64,000 nucleotides of DNA. Origin: Eimeria necatrix. Lineage: Eukaryota; Apicomplexa; Conoidasida; Eucoccidiorida; Eimeriidae. Below the pieces are notes generated by a model. It saw only the letters and a list, made by a program, of their open reading frames with translations, made no database searches and had not been told where the DNA came from. This document shows, piece by piece, positions 35,424 to 46,059 of the stretch. The stretch spans positions 12,501-76,500 of the forward strand of contig NW_013654424.1 of assembly GCF_000499385.1 (NCBI RefSeq), written 5' to 3'. Position 1 is the stretch's first letter, and every line of letters starts with the position of its first letter. The translations under genes and the position numbers were made by a program.

Positions 35424-36620
35424 ACATGTATATGTATGTGTATACATGTATTGTAGTAATGTGTATATATATATAATGCTTATGTATGGACTACCTGTTA
35501 TGGAAATATATTGCCCGAATAGTTGCCTTTAATAAGCAAAAAGTAATTTATTTGTTTATATATTTATATCTGCAACAAATATAAAGTGGAAATATATTTA
35601 TTATTTATATGCTGCGTTCAATCTGCATATAAATGTATAAATATATTATATATAGCTGTGTTCAATTTACATTAAATAAATAAATATTTAAATATATAAA
35701 TACGTTTTATATAGCTGTGTGCAATCTGCATATAAATAAATATACAAATATATAAATGTAAATATATATATATATAAATATATAAATATATATATATATA
35801 TATATATGTATATAAGTATATATAGCTGTGTTCAATCTGCATATTAGTAAATAAATGTATATAAATATATAAATATATATAGCTGCGTGCAATCTTCGTA
35901 TAAATAAACAAATATACAAATATATAAATCTGCATAAATATATATATAAATATATAAATATATATATATATATATATAGCTGTGTCCAATCTGCATATAA
36001 ATAAATATATATATAAGTATATAATGAGTTTAATTAGCATTAGATTGTGATTAATTTGAATAAAGTAAACAAAATGCTTGTTTTAAATATGTTAAATATA
36101 TTTAATATAATTTATACAAAATAATAATATGTCTTATATATATTGCACATAATGTATTTAACATAAATGAAGTGTTAATAATGCATAAATATATTAAAAG
36201 TATATATCAATTTTATTTGTATTTATTCGCTCTAATAGTATATATGATATTTATATATATATATTGAATGTAAGAGAATTTATTTAATATAAATTATATA
36301 TATGATATTTATATTGTGTGCAATATAATTTCAATACCTTTTACATAATCTAATCCATATAACACAAATATATATATATATATATATTTATATAAATATT
36401 CATTTTCTAATTTAACTTCTAAATATGAATAATGCACATTTCTTGTAGATATCACGAAGTTTTTTTCTATTTATAACTCTCCATATATGTCTTTGCTGTA
36501 TATTTATTCACTTCAAATTGTGTTCTATTTGCATTTTTTGCTAATATATATATATAAACATTTATATATATATATATATCTATATATATATATATGTAAA
36601 CATATATATATATATATGTA

Positions 36621-36687
<67 letters not shown>

Positions 36688-37142
36688 ATATGTATATCTA
36701 TGTATATATATATATACATCTATGTATATATATATACATTTATATATGTATAAATGTAGTTATATGTGTATGTATATTTGTCAAGTTTAGATTTTGTTAT
36801 ATATACATATATTTAATGTACATTTATATGTATATGCATTTATATAATATATATGTGTGTATGTATATACACAAATCTTGTTTAAAATCCTTTTATATAT
36901 TTCCATCATTAATCATATACAAGATTTTCTAATTTAACTTCTAAATATGAATAATGCACATTTCTTGTAGATATCACGAAGTTTTTTTCTATTTATAACT
37001 CTCCATATATGTCTTTGCTGTATATTTATTCACTTCAAATTGTGTTCTATTTGCATTTTTTGCTAATATATATATATAAACATTTATATATATATATATA
37101 TCTATATATATATATATGTAAACATATATATATATATATGTA

Positions 37143-37211
<69 letters not shown>

Positions 37212-38187
37212 ATATGTATATCTATGTATATATATATATACATCTATGTATATATATATACATTTATATATGTATAAATGTAGTTATATGTGTATGTATA
37301 TTTGTCAAGTTTAGATTTTGTTATATATACATATATTTAATGTACATTTATATGTATATGCATTTATATAATATATATGTGTGTATGTATATACACAAAT
37401 CTTGTTTAAAATCCTTTTATATATTTCCATCATTAATCATATACATATTTGTGTAAGTGCAGAAATATAATATATGAATCTATACTGTGAAAAAACGTAG
37501 CAGATATATATTTATATATATATATATACGTATAGGTTGAATGTGCATATATATATGCATATACATATATATATTTATATATATTATATATCAATGTTTA
37601 ATATATATATACATATTAACATATTATATATATTATATATAATATATATTATATATATATATACATGCTTCCTATATTTTTACAACTTGAGTAAATATGT
37701 GCAGTTAAGGACAATCCGTTAAAATACTTTTAGGTGTATTTACATCTCCGCATCGTTTACATATGTATATATGTGTGTGTATATGTGTATATGTATATAT
37801 GTATATATATATATAGTATATATATTATATATAGTGTGTATATATATATGTGTTTATGTATATATATATTTATATTTTAAATATCTATATATGTATATAT
37901 CTATATGTATATATATATGTACTTATGCATATATAGACATATATATCTGTATATATATAAAGATATATATATGTATATGTATATACATATATATTTCGCA
38001 GCTGTGCCTTTGTATTAGTACTTGCAGGTGCATTTATATTTACACGTATTTATAATATATATTTATATCCATACTGTACATATATATATACCTCCAGTAT
38101 ATATATATATATATGTATATAAATATATGTATAAACATATGTATAAATATATATATAGATGTGTATATTATATATAAGTGAATCTAT

Positions 38188-38218
<31 letters not shown>

Positions 38219-38290
38219 ATATATAGAATAAATACATACATTTTCTACATATGGATTATATATATACCTATATAGTTATTAATAATAAAT
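35040..38290. repeat. TA-rich satellite-like region
   Basis: More than 3 kb dominated by (TA)n with TATAAA and TATGTA variants. A motif AGCTGTGTTCAATCTGCATATA recurs about every 75-110 bases between 35605 and 36000. The frames in it are simple-repeat artefacts (Tyr-Ile repeats). No gene. Confidence 0.92.
36403..37446. repeat. 522-bp tandem duplication in the TA region
   Basis: Two nearly identical copies with an offset of 522-524 bases (36403-36924 and 36925-37446). They share unique islands such as GAATAATGCACATTTCTTG and GTCAAGTTTAGATTTTG. They differ mainly in the length of internal TA runs, which implies a recent duplication. Confidence 0.92.
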
Positions 38291-38299
38291 TGGCATACT

Positions 38300-38730
38300 T
38301 AAGTATAATACACAAATATAATAAGCTAACATAACAAACAAATGAAATAAAATAAAATTTGGCAAATATAATTAAAGAAATGTAATAAACAGCTTATAAT
38401 TAAAATATATATTTAAATAATATAATGAGCAGAATCCAATTAAAATTTGAATAATTTAGTTTTTGACCTTTTTGCAAATTCGCATTTTCAGTTTGAGACA
38501 GTAGTTTCTTATATTCTTTTTTCTTTTCTTTTTTTAATTCTTTTATAGTTTTGTTTATAACTCCTTTTAGTTCTTTTTAAATTCTTTTTATAATTCTTTT
38601 TAATTCCTTTTAATTCCTTTTTAATTCTTTTCACCTTTTTTAATTCCTTATATTCTTTTTAATTTTTTTATTTCTTTATTTCTTTTTATTTTCTTTTTAT
38701 TGTCGGCTTGACTCAAAAGAGTTTCTCTAG
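38300..38730. other. AT-rich and T-rich stretch, nothing seen
   Basis: A/T-rich sequence shifting at 38515 into TTCTTTTTAATTC-type repeats up to 38700. No coding island. Confidence 0.7.
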
Positions 38731-38734
38731 AATA

Positions 38735-39180
38735 AGTAAAAGTTGCTGCAGCAGCAAAAGAAAGCAATCACAAAATAAGAGCTGCTGCAGCAGCAGCAAG
38801 TTGCTGCAGCAGCAAAAGGAAACACTTTTAGGATAAACAAGAGCTGCTGCAGCAGCAAAGGAAAGCAATTGTGTAATAAGAGCTGCAGCAGCAGCAAAAG
38901 GAAACAGCTGCAGAATAAAAGCTGCTGCAGCAACAAAAGGAAAATCTTTTAGAATGAAAGTTGCTGCTGCAGCAAAAGGAAACACTTTTAGAATAAGAGT
39001 TGCTGCAGCAGCAAAAGGGAGGACTCATACATTAAAGTTGCTGCAGCAGCAGAAAGCAGCAGTTGTAAAATGAATGGAAGTTGCTGCAGCAGCAAAAGGA
39101 AGCACTTGTAGAATAAATGAAAGTTGCTGCAGCAGCAAAAGAAAGTACTAATACATTAAAAGCTGCAGCAGCAGCTGCTG
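38735..39180 (+). repeat. Minisatellite with a TTGCTGCAGCAGCAA core
   Basis: About ten degenerate units of 40-47 bases: GTTGCTGCAGCAGCAAAAGG followed by AAACACTTTTAGAATAA variants. The core is a near-perfect inverted repeat. Spacing varies, so no single frame is kept across the array. Confidence 0.85.
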
Positions 39181-39728
39181 CTGCTGCAGCAAAAGCAGTT
39201 GTGTCGCAGAAGGCAGCAGAGCATTTCGAAAAAAGAAAATTCAAAAGTATTTCTGAAAAGATAAATGCCAAATTGCTGCTAAACAAATGCTGGAAAATCC
39301 TAAAAGTTCCTTTTGCTTCGCCTCTGCGGCTCCTAGACCAAAGCGACGCAGACAGCAGCAGCAGCAGCTGCAGCAGCAGCTGCAGCAGCAGCAGCTGCTG
39401 CTGCTGCTGCTGTTGAGGATGCAGAAGAGTCTGCAGCTGCTGCTGCTGAGACTGCAGCAGAGATTGCAGCAGCTGCTGCTGAGAATGCAGCAGAGGCTGC
39501 AGCAGCTGCTGCTGAGACTGCAGCTGCAGCAACAGCACGCTGAGCAGCAGCAGCAAACGCAGCAGCAGCAACGCATGCTGCGCAAGCATGTGCATATGCT
39601 GCAACAGCGGCACCTGCAGCAGCAGCACTTGCTTCAGCAGCAACACGCAGCCTGTGCTGCAGCAGCAGCACAGGCTGCGTGTTGCTGCAGCAGCAGCCTG
39701 TGCTGCAGCAGCAGCGCTGCTGCAGCAG
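39181..39728 (+). CDS. Gln/Leu-rich patch, strand uncertain
   Basis: Plus-strand islands: QKAAEHFEKRKFKSISEKIN, LLLNKCWKILKVPFASPLRL and, after CAG tracts, RMLRKHVHMLQQRHLQQQHL. The antisense is also open and reads KGTFRIFQHLFSSNLAFIFS. I prefer plus because of the Lys/Glu content. It would converge on the minus-strand gene ending at 39729. No family recognised. Confidence 0.28.
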
Positions 39729-40385
39729 CTACGCCTGCAGCAGCAGCATGCGCTCGCTGAAGGAAGACAGCAAGTAGGTGTCTGTACACCTCACTGCTAC
39801 CACTTCCCCCTCTGCTGCCAGCTGCAGCAGCGCAGCGCCGCTGCTGCTGTCAACAGCAGCAACAAAGCCGCGCCGCCCGCGCATGGGGCCCACTCCCAGC
39901 ACCACAGCCTGCAGCAGCAGCAGCAGCAGCAGCAGCAGCGGCAGCAGCAGCGGCAGCAGCAGGTGGCAGAAGAAGGAGGAGTAGCAGTAGCAGCAGCAGC
40001 GGCAGCAGCAGGTAGCAGCAGAAATAGAAGTGGCTGCAGCAGCAGCAGCAGCAGCAGCAGCTAGCAGCATAGTTGGAAGGGGCAGCAGCAGCAGCAGCAG
40101 CAGCAGCGGCACATGACTGAGGTTTGCTGCCTTCTCTTTTGCTTCAAGCCTACTTCATGTCCCAACATGAGGGACTCGGCCTTCTCTCTGTTGCTGCTTT
40201 GCTGCTGCAGCAGCAGCAGCAGCAAATGCTGCAGGCTAAGAGGCAGCAGCCCGCTGTAGCCCCCAAGTGCCAGGGCCCGCGGCAGCAAAGGCGACAGCAG
40301 CACAGCAGAGAACAAAGCAGCTTTGCTTGCGCTTGCTGTTTGCTGCTGCTGCTGCTGCTGCTGCTCCTGCTTCTCGGCATCTTGC

Positions 40386-40423
<38 letters not shown>

Positions 40424-40516
40424 GGGGTAGAGCTCCAGCAAGAAGTGGTCGAAGCCGTTGCTGTCGGGAGGCTGCTGCTGCACCCCAGCGATAAAACTCT
40501 GAAGCAGAAAAGCCAT
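39729..40516 (-). CDS. Unidentified two-exon protein (180 residues)
   Basis: Exon 40516-40154 begins MAFLLQSFIAGVQQQPPDSN and GFDHFLLELYPLQ; Gln runs then interrupt, followed by SKAALFSAVLLSPLLPRALA, LGGYSGLLPLS and NREKAESLMLGHE. A GT donor (GTAGGC) at 40153 and an AG at 39909 give a phase-0 junction to exon 39908-39729: AVVLGVGPMRGRRGFVAAVD, LLQLAAEGEVVAVRCTDTYL, LSSFSERMLLLQA-stop. The total is 543 nt. A palindrome copy (39777-39790) is coding and reads VRCTDT. The fold looks globular, with Gln runs inserted. I do not recognise the family. Confidence 0.6.
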
Positions 40517-40534
40517 AAAACAAGTGAAGAGCCC

Positions 40535-40599
<65 letters not shown>

Positions 40600-40640
40600 G
40601 AAGCTACTGTGCCTGTTTGCAGGCATGCATGCATAGTTGG

Positions 40641-40960
40641 GGTGTACGTACAGCAGCAGCGCAGCAAAGTGTGGGGCAGCAAATCTGCATGCTTAAAGTT
40701 GCACAACTTTAAATGCTCAAAACATACAATATTAAGTATATTTATTTCTTCAATATTAATAATTGAAATAAATAAATAAATAAAATAAATAAATAAAATA
40801 AATAAATGAATAAAATAAATAATAAAACAAATAAATAAATATCTGTATATATATGTATAGGGGCAGATATAGTGAAAGGCGCCCCTGCATGCGGAATGCA
40901 TGCACATATTTGCTGCAGGCTTTAATAGTCCCATTTTTAAATAATTTAATTTAAAATATT
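40641..40960. other. AT-rich intergenic with TGCATGC sites
   Basis: A palindrome copy at 40641 and AAATAAATAAA repeats (40745-40840). TGCATGC words at 40624-40634, 40886-40903 and 40970 are the known target type of an apicomplexan ApiAP2 DNA-binding domain. Confidence 0.55.
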
Positions 40961-40969
40961 TAAAAATAA

Positions 40970-41314
40970 ATGCATGCAATTAATGGCAGCCTGCTGCTCT
41001 TATTTGCTGCACTAACGGCGCTCACCACTTTGAAGGTATCAGCAGCAGCAGCTGCAGCAGGCGCTGCAGCAGCTGCTGCAGCAGCAGCTGCAGCAGGAGC
41101 AGCAGCAGCAGCAGCAGCTGCAGCAGCTGGGGCGTCCCACGGCTGGCCTTCGGCCTGGCTCTGCTTGCATGGCCTTTCCTCTGCAGCATCCCTGCAGCAG
41201 CAGCAGCACCAGCGGGGAACTCCCTGGTTGTTGCTGCTGCTGCTGCTGCAGCGCCCACTGCTGCTGCTGCCGCTCCCGCTGCTGCTGCTGCCGCTCCCGC
41301 TGCTGCTGCAGTGA
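40970..41314 (+). CDS. Possible secreted protein: signal-peptide exon
   Basis: ATG at 40970 within ATGCATGC gives MHAINGSLLLLFAALTALTT, a good signal peptide (hydrophobic core, small residues after it). Then AAG and a GT donor (GTATCA) at 41036. Downstream CAG tracts hide the next exon; AGASHGWPSAWLCLHGLSS (41130-41190) may be in it. The antisense frame (ending LPLIACIYF) is also open. Upstream TGCATGC sites would suit a stage-regulated coccidian gene (inference). Confidence 0.33.
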   Translation: MHAINGSLLLLFAALTALTTLKVSAAAAAAGAAAAAAAAAAAGAAAAAAAAAAGASHGWPSAWLCLHGLSSAASLQQQQHQRGTPWLLLLLLLQRPLLLLPLPLLLLPLPLLLQ

Positions 41315-41583
41315 GCCACGAGCAGCCCTGGAATGGCCCAAGGCGGCAGCGGAGCAGATACAGGTTTTAAAAGCGTGCTGCAGCAGCAAAGCAGCAGCAG
41401 CAAAGCAGCAGCAGCAAAACAGCAGCAGCAAAGCAGCAGCAGCAGCACAGGCAGCAGCGCATGCAAGGGCCGTTGGGGTGTACAGACAGCTCCGAGTGGC
41501 TGCGCCCCCGCGCATGCAAATCCAGACCCCAAATGCAAAATAAAACAAAAAAGAAAACTTCTGCAAATTCAATCAATTATTTA

Positions 41584-41703
41584 AAAACAAATTGCATGCA
41601 AAAGTGCATCTAGAAGGAGCTATTCAGGTGTACGTACACCCCATTTGCAAAAAGAAAACACCCCAAGAGCCGCAGCGCGCCGCGCGTGGGGTGTACGTAC
41701 ACC
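41584..41703. repeat. Palindrome pair and 3' region
   Basis: Two copies of the dispersed palindrome, at 41627-41640 and 41690-41703, spaced 63 bases apart. The second immediately precedes (on plus) the stop codon of the minus-strand gene at 41704. Confidence 0.7.
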
Positions 41704-41856
41704 TCAGCCCGCAGCAAACCCCACAACTCCCCCAAAGCCCAACTTTGGCGCTGCATGCAAGCAGCAAAACGCCCACCTGCAGCAGCAGCAGCAAGGGGCC
41801 CTTTTGGGGGCCCTTTTGTCTCTCTGGAAGCAGCCTAGAGCTCCGAAAGCAAGGGC

Positions 41857-41888
<32 letters not shown>

Positions 41889-42078
41889 TTTGCTGCTGTT
41901 GCTTCTGGCCTGCTGCTGCAGGCTTGGGGGGACCCCAACGGGCCGCTGGGCACTTTTGTTCATCTTTTTTGATTTTTTGTCTTTTGTTTTTAAAATTGAA
42001 AATATAAAAAGCAGCAAAAGGATCTTCCTCCAGCACTTCCGCAGGCTGCGTCCTCGTGCTGCTGCATTCTGCTTCTCC

Positions 42079-42109
<31 letters not shown>

Positions 42110-42278
42110 AGCTTGCTGCCTCTGTGTCTTTGCCTCTTTACCCTCTTTTCCTCCTTATTTGATAAACTGTGGGGCCAGGGGGGCCCCACAGGGGCCTCAA
42201 AAGCAGCACTGGGGGTACTGGGGGGCCCCCCAGTTGCTGCTCTTAGCGCGTCGTCTGCGAACGCCTCCAGCAGCCGCT

Positions 42279-42330
<52 letters not shown>

Positions 42331-42675
42331 TAAGTGGGCCAGGTGCTCGCAGCACATGCTTATACAGATGTTTGCAGCGAATCCGAAAGTAAAAATAAAA
42401 AATATTTCATTTGCTGCATGCGCATATTGCAGCTCGACGTTTTCAGGTGTACGTACACCTCAGCGCATTCTGGAGTGTACATACACTGTAATGGAGAATA
42501 GAAAACAGAAGTGAAATAAATTTAAATCAAAAATAAAAATGAAAAGCAGCAGCAGGAAAGACAGCAGCAGCCTTACGCGCTTCAGCTGCTGCTGCTGCTG
42601 CGCCCGCAGCAAACAGGACGGGGGAGCCAAGCCGCTGCAGCCGTCGGTGTTTAACGGCCTGCGAAAAGAGCAGCC

Positions 42676-42711
<36 letters not shown>

Positions 42712-42984
42712 GCAGCAGTAGCAGTAGCAGTAGCAGCAGCAGCAGCAGAAGCAGAAGCAGCAGCAGCAGAAGCAGACACGGAGCCACAAAGCTGGAAACG
42801 CCGCCCTGTCATACGGTCTTCATTAAGCCGCCAAGTCCCACATAAGCAGCAGGATCTGCTGCTGCTGCTGCTGCTGCTGCTGTTCTTCTTGCTGCTGTTA
42901 CTGCCTCTATGGCTGCTGCTATCCCTCCAGGTGTTACCGCTGCTTCTACTACTGCTGCTGCTCCTCCTGCTACTGCTGCTGCTA

Positions 42985-43015
<31 letters not shown>

Positions 43016-43223
43016 TTGTGCTGCTGCTGCTTCTGCTGCTGTTGCTTGTGCTGCTGCTTCTGCTGCTGTTGCTTGTGCTGCTGCTGCTGCTGCTGCTGCT
43101 GCGGACTTCACCTGGCGAATAAGAAGGTGTTAGACTCGTGGATGCTCGTGCCCGTGTGCACCCAGCCCTTACTCATGCGAATCTGAAGCCTCACAACGCA
43201 GCAGCTTCAGATATCTTTGCTGC

Positions 43224-43290
<67 letters not shown>

Positions 43291-43726
43291 TAGCGTTTGT
43301 GAGGATCTCTTTCGCCCGAACTGCAGCTGCTGTGGTGTGCGTGGCTAGCTATCTATGTGGCTAGCTAGCTGCGTGACTAGTTAACTATGTGGCTAGCTAG
43401 CTATGTGGCAAGCTAACTGCCTGGCTAGCTAGCTTCGTGGCTAGCTAGCTGTGTGGCTAGCTAGCCATGTGGCTAGCTAGCTAGGCTCACCCCTAGGCTG
43501 CGCCAGGCTGCTTCTGGCAGCTGCAGCGACCTCTCGAAAACCATTGAAACTGCAGCAGCAGCAGCAGGGGACTCTTCTGCTGCTGCTTCTGCCTGAGCAA
43601 CAGCAGCAGCGGCACTTTCTGCTGCACTAACTGCTGCGGAACTAAGCGCACTCTCTGGTGCCCCACAGGCACTTTCGTCAGCTGCTGTTGCTGCTGCTGC
43701 TGCTGTCCTCGCCGTTGCAGCGCGCT

Positions 43727-43760
<34 letters not shown>

Positions 43761-43854
43761 TGGGGCCTGCGATTCTGCTGGCACAGCAGCGCTGCTTGAA
43801 GCCCCTTCAGGGCGAGCATGCCTTCGAGGCGGCTCGCTGGCAGCAGCAGGGGGC

Positions 43855-43899
<45 letters not shown>

Positions 43900-44530
43900 C
43901 TGGGGCCGCCGGCATCAGGTGCTGCAGCAACGGATGAAGGGAACGCGCGCTGCAGCAGCCCGAGCTTGCTGCCTGCAGCAGCAGCAGCAGCAACTACGAA
44001 GTGAGCAGCAGCAGGAGAAGCAGCAAAGTTGAGGACAATTGGCTGCGGCAGCTGCAGAAAGGGATGGTCCAAAGGCAAAGAAACAACCCTGCAAAGCCAA
44101 CAAACGCAAACCCTAAACCCTAAACCCTAAACCCTAAACCCTAAACCCTAAGCCCTAAAGCATCAGTATCCGACCCAAGCACTGCTAGCTGCAGTTCTAA
44201 ACCCTAGAATCTGCTTTTCAACCCAATGAGCAGCAGCAGCAGCAGCAGCAGCAGCAAAAAGAAATGGCGCTGCTGCTGTGCACTTATGCCGCTTCAACCT
44301 CAAAGCCTGCACTCCAAACCCTAAGCCCTAAACCCTAAACCCTAAACCCTAGAACCCAGGGCGCGGGGCTTCGAATAAAGAGTTTAGATCCTAGGGTTTA
44401 GGGTTTAGGGTTTAGGGTTTAGGGTTTAGGGTTTAGGGTTTAGGGCTTGCCTGTACTCAAACGCGTCGTCCGTGTACTTGGGGGAATAGCTAATGCGGAA
44501 GACATGGCGGTCATGCATGCAGTTCTCCAT
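41704..44530 (-). CDS. CKS1-family cyclin-dependent kinase regulatory subunit with large insertion
   Basis: Exons 44530-44451, 44088-43491, 43182-43112, then probably 42658-42577, 42485-42366 and 42276-41704. All junctions keep phase (1524 nt). The CKS fold reads in order: HVFRISYSPKYTDDAFEYR, VVSLPLDHPFLQLP, SLQLPEAAWRSLG, SKGWVHTGTSIHESNTFLFA and RPL. These match the canonical YSDKY-x-FEYR, VxLP, EWRxLG, GWVHY-xIHEPE and LLFRRPL elements. CKS proteins bind CDKs and phosphorylated substrates. Between FEYR (27) and AWRSLG (222) canonical proteins have about 30 residues; here about 165 extra Ala/Ser/Pro residues are inserted. HEPE is replaced by HESN and RRPL by ARPL. Intron 1 (44450-44089) uses a GC donor and is filled with CCCTAAA repeats. 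The 3' exons after RPL (CMYTPECAEVYVHLKTSS, RLLEAFADDALRAATGGPP) could instead belong to a second gene starting at ATG 42357. Confidence 0.8.
42446..42486. repeat. Two palindrome copies 28 bp apart
   Basis: GGTGTACGTACACC (42446-42459) and AGTGTACATACACT (42474-42486). They are read within one minus-strand exon as MYTPECAEVYVH. The distal copy abuts the 3' splice site (TTACAG before 42485). Confidence 0.85.
43340..43490. repeat. GCTAGC array at a CKS1 intron start
   Basis: About ten GGCTAGCTAGC units spaced 14-16 bases apart with TATGT or GTGT spacers. They lie in the intron just downstream (minus sense) of the donor at 43490. Confidence 0.88.
44105..44450. repeat. CCCTAAA tracts filling a GC-AG intron
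   Basis: Tracts at 44106-44150, 44318-44352 and 44392-44447 (CCCTAAA as read on minus), with CAG and unique spacers. The minus-strand donor GCAAGC (44450) runs directly into CCTAAACCC. Confidence 0.85.
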
Positions 44531-44544
44531 TGCTGCCAGCACCT

Positions 44545-44607
<63 letters not shown>

Positions 44608-44689
44608 GCGGCAGCAGCAGCGGCAAAAGCAGTGGCAGCTAAACGCAAACCCGCCTAGGGTTTGTGGGCGCGAGGTTGATGGCCCTCTT

Positions 44690-45071
44690 AGGGTTTAGGA
44701 ATTAGGGTTCAAGAGCTAGGGTTTAGGAATTAGGGTTTAGGGTTAGGGTTTAGAAATTAGGGTTTACGAAGAAGTGGCTTAGGTTGAGCGTTTAGTGTTT
44801 AGGAACTAGGGTTTAGAAATTAGGGTTTAGCAATTAGGGTTTAGAAATTAGGGTTTAGCAGCTACGGTCTAGTAATAAGGCTTTGGAAAGTAGGGTTTAG
44901 GAATTAGGGTTTAGAAATTAGGGTTTACTAATCAGGGTTAAGGAACTCGGGCTTCGGCGTTAAGGGCCCGGGTTTAGGGTTTAGGGTTTAGGGTTTAGGG
45001 TTTAGGAGAGTTGACAGGCGGGCAGCCAGGGTTTAGGGTTTAGGGTTTAGGGTTTAGGGTTTAGGGTTTAC
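44690..45071. repeat. Degenerate TTTAGGG array with 15-bp spacing
   Basis: About 18 TTTAGGG motifs, many in a degenerate unit close to TTAGGGTTTAGAAAT with about 15-base periodicity (44695-44940), then perfect tracts at 44970-45005 and 45030-45069. The array ends at the 5' splice site of the next minus-strand gene. Confidence 0.85.
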
Positions 45072-45462
45072 GTAGTTGGTGGCTCTTTCCCTGAGCTGCC
45101 TTTTGAGGGTTTTGTCTTCGAGCTGCAGCAGCGGGAGAGCAGCAGCAAAAGGAGAAAAATAATCATCAGAATTTGCATGCATGCGCAGCTCAAAGATGGG
45201 CCACAAGGCTTCATTTGGGGAGGCAGCAGCAGCTGCTGCTTCTGCTGCTGCTGCTGCTGCAGCGGCTGCGGCAGCCGCAGCAGCAGGGGTTGCGTGGCGC
45301 ATGCAGCCTGCAGCAGCAGCAGCTGCTGCTGCTTCTGCTGCTGCTCCTGAAGGCCTGCTGCTCTGGCCTGCTGCTGCAGCAGCAGCGACTCCTTCTGCTG
45401 CTGCTGCTCCCTCGCTGCTTTCTTGCGTGGTGCTGCTGTTAACGAGACAGCTGCTGACGGGC

Positions 45463-45504
<42 letters not shown>

Positions 45505-45563
45505 GCTCTGCTGCTGCAGCCGTTGCATATGGAGAACGGAAGGATAAGCATGGAGCCGGAGGG

Positions 45564-45606
<43 letters not shown>

Positions 45607-45718
45607 GTCGCTGTTTCGCTGCTGCTGCCGGGAGCGTTGGGAAGGCTCGCTGCCCCCCCAGCTTCTAGGCAGGTTTTGCCGTGGCAGCCTCCCATGTTGC
45701 TGCTGTTGCTGCTGCTGC

Positions 45719-45750
<32 letters not shown>

Positions 45751-46053
45751 CCGCTGCTGCTGCTGCTGCGTCAAGCGCTTGCCAGTCCTTCTGTTGCTCT
45801 CGTAGACACGCCTGTGGCCCAGGGTTTAGGGTTTAGAGAGAGGGGCTGGGGTTTAGGGTTTGGGGGTTTGCCTGCCTGCAAAAGGGAAGCCCCAGAGGCC
45901 AGGCTTTGCCAAATGTTGGAAAAATACACAAAAATAAATAAAAAAAGATAAATTGCATGCAAATGGAATGGAAGAATTGGCTAAGTTGTCAAGAAAGGGC
46001 GGCTGCGCCCGCAGGGTCCACTGCTGAAGACCAGTGAAGACCAGTGGTGTCAT
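45072..46053 (-). CDS. Unidentified protein with telomere-repeat introns
   Basis: A first exon from ATG 46053 reads MTPLVFTGLQQWTLRAQPPF, LDNLANSSIPFACN and GLWGFPFAGR, and ends at 45872 before a GC donor (GCAAACCCCCAAACCC). A short 60-base intron leads to 45811: RVYESNRRTGKRLTQQ, in phase, then Gln-rich sequence. Another minus-strand frame carries the downstream part: MLILPFSICNGCSSRAS and, after Ala runs, NEALWPIFELRMHANSDDYF, SPFAAALPLLQLEDKTLKRQ and LRERATNYV. It ends at a GT donor (45071) that reads straight into CCCTAAA repeats, so at least one more exon should follow. The change of frame near 45440-45600 needs an unplaced intron. No family recognised. Confidence 0.45.
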
Positions 46054-46059
46054 GGACTT

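Noticed and set aside
36525..37456. Tyr/Ile-rich frames in the TA region
   Set aside because: They are translations of (TA)n and appear twice because the region is duplicated.
42809..43111. Minus-strand Ala-rich frame ending GLGGLMKTV
   Set aside because: It falls within the CKS1 intron 43111-42659, and using it would break the GWVH to RPL junction that matches the CKS fold.
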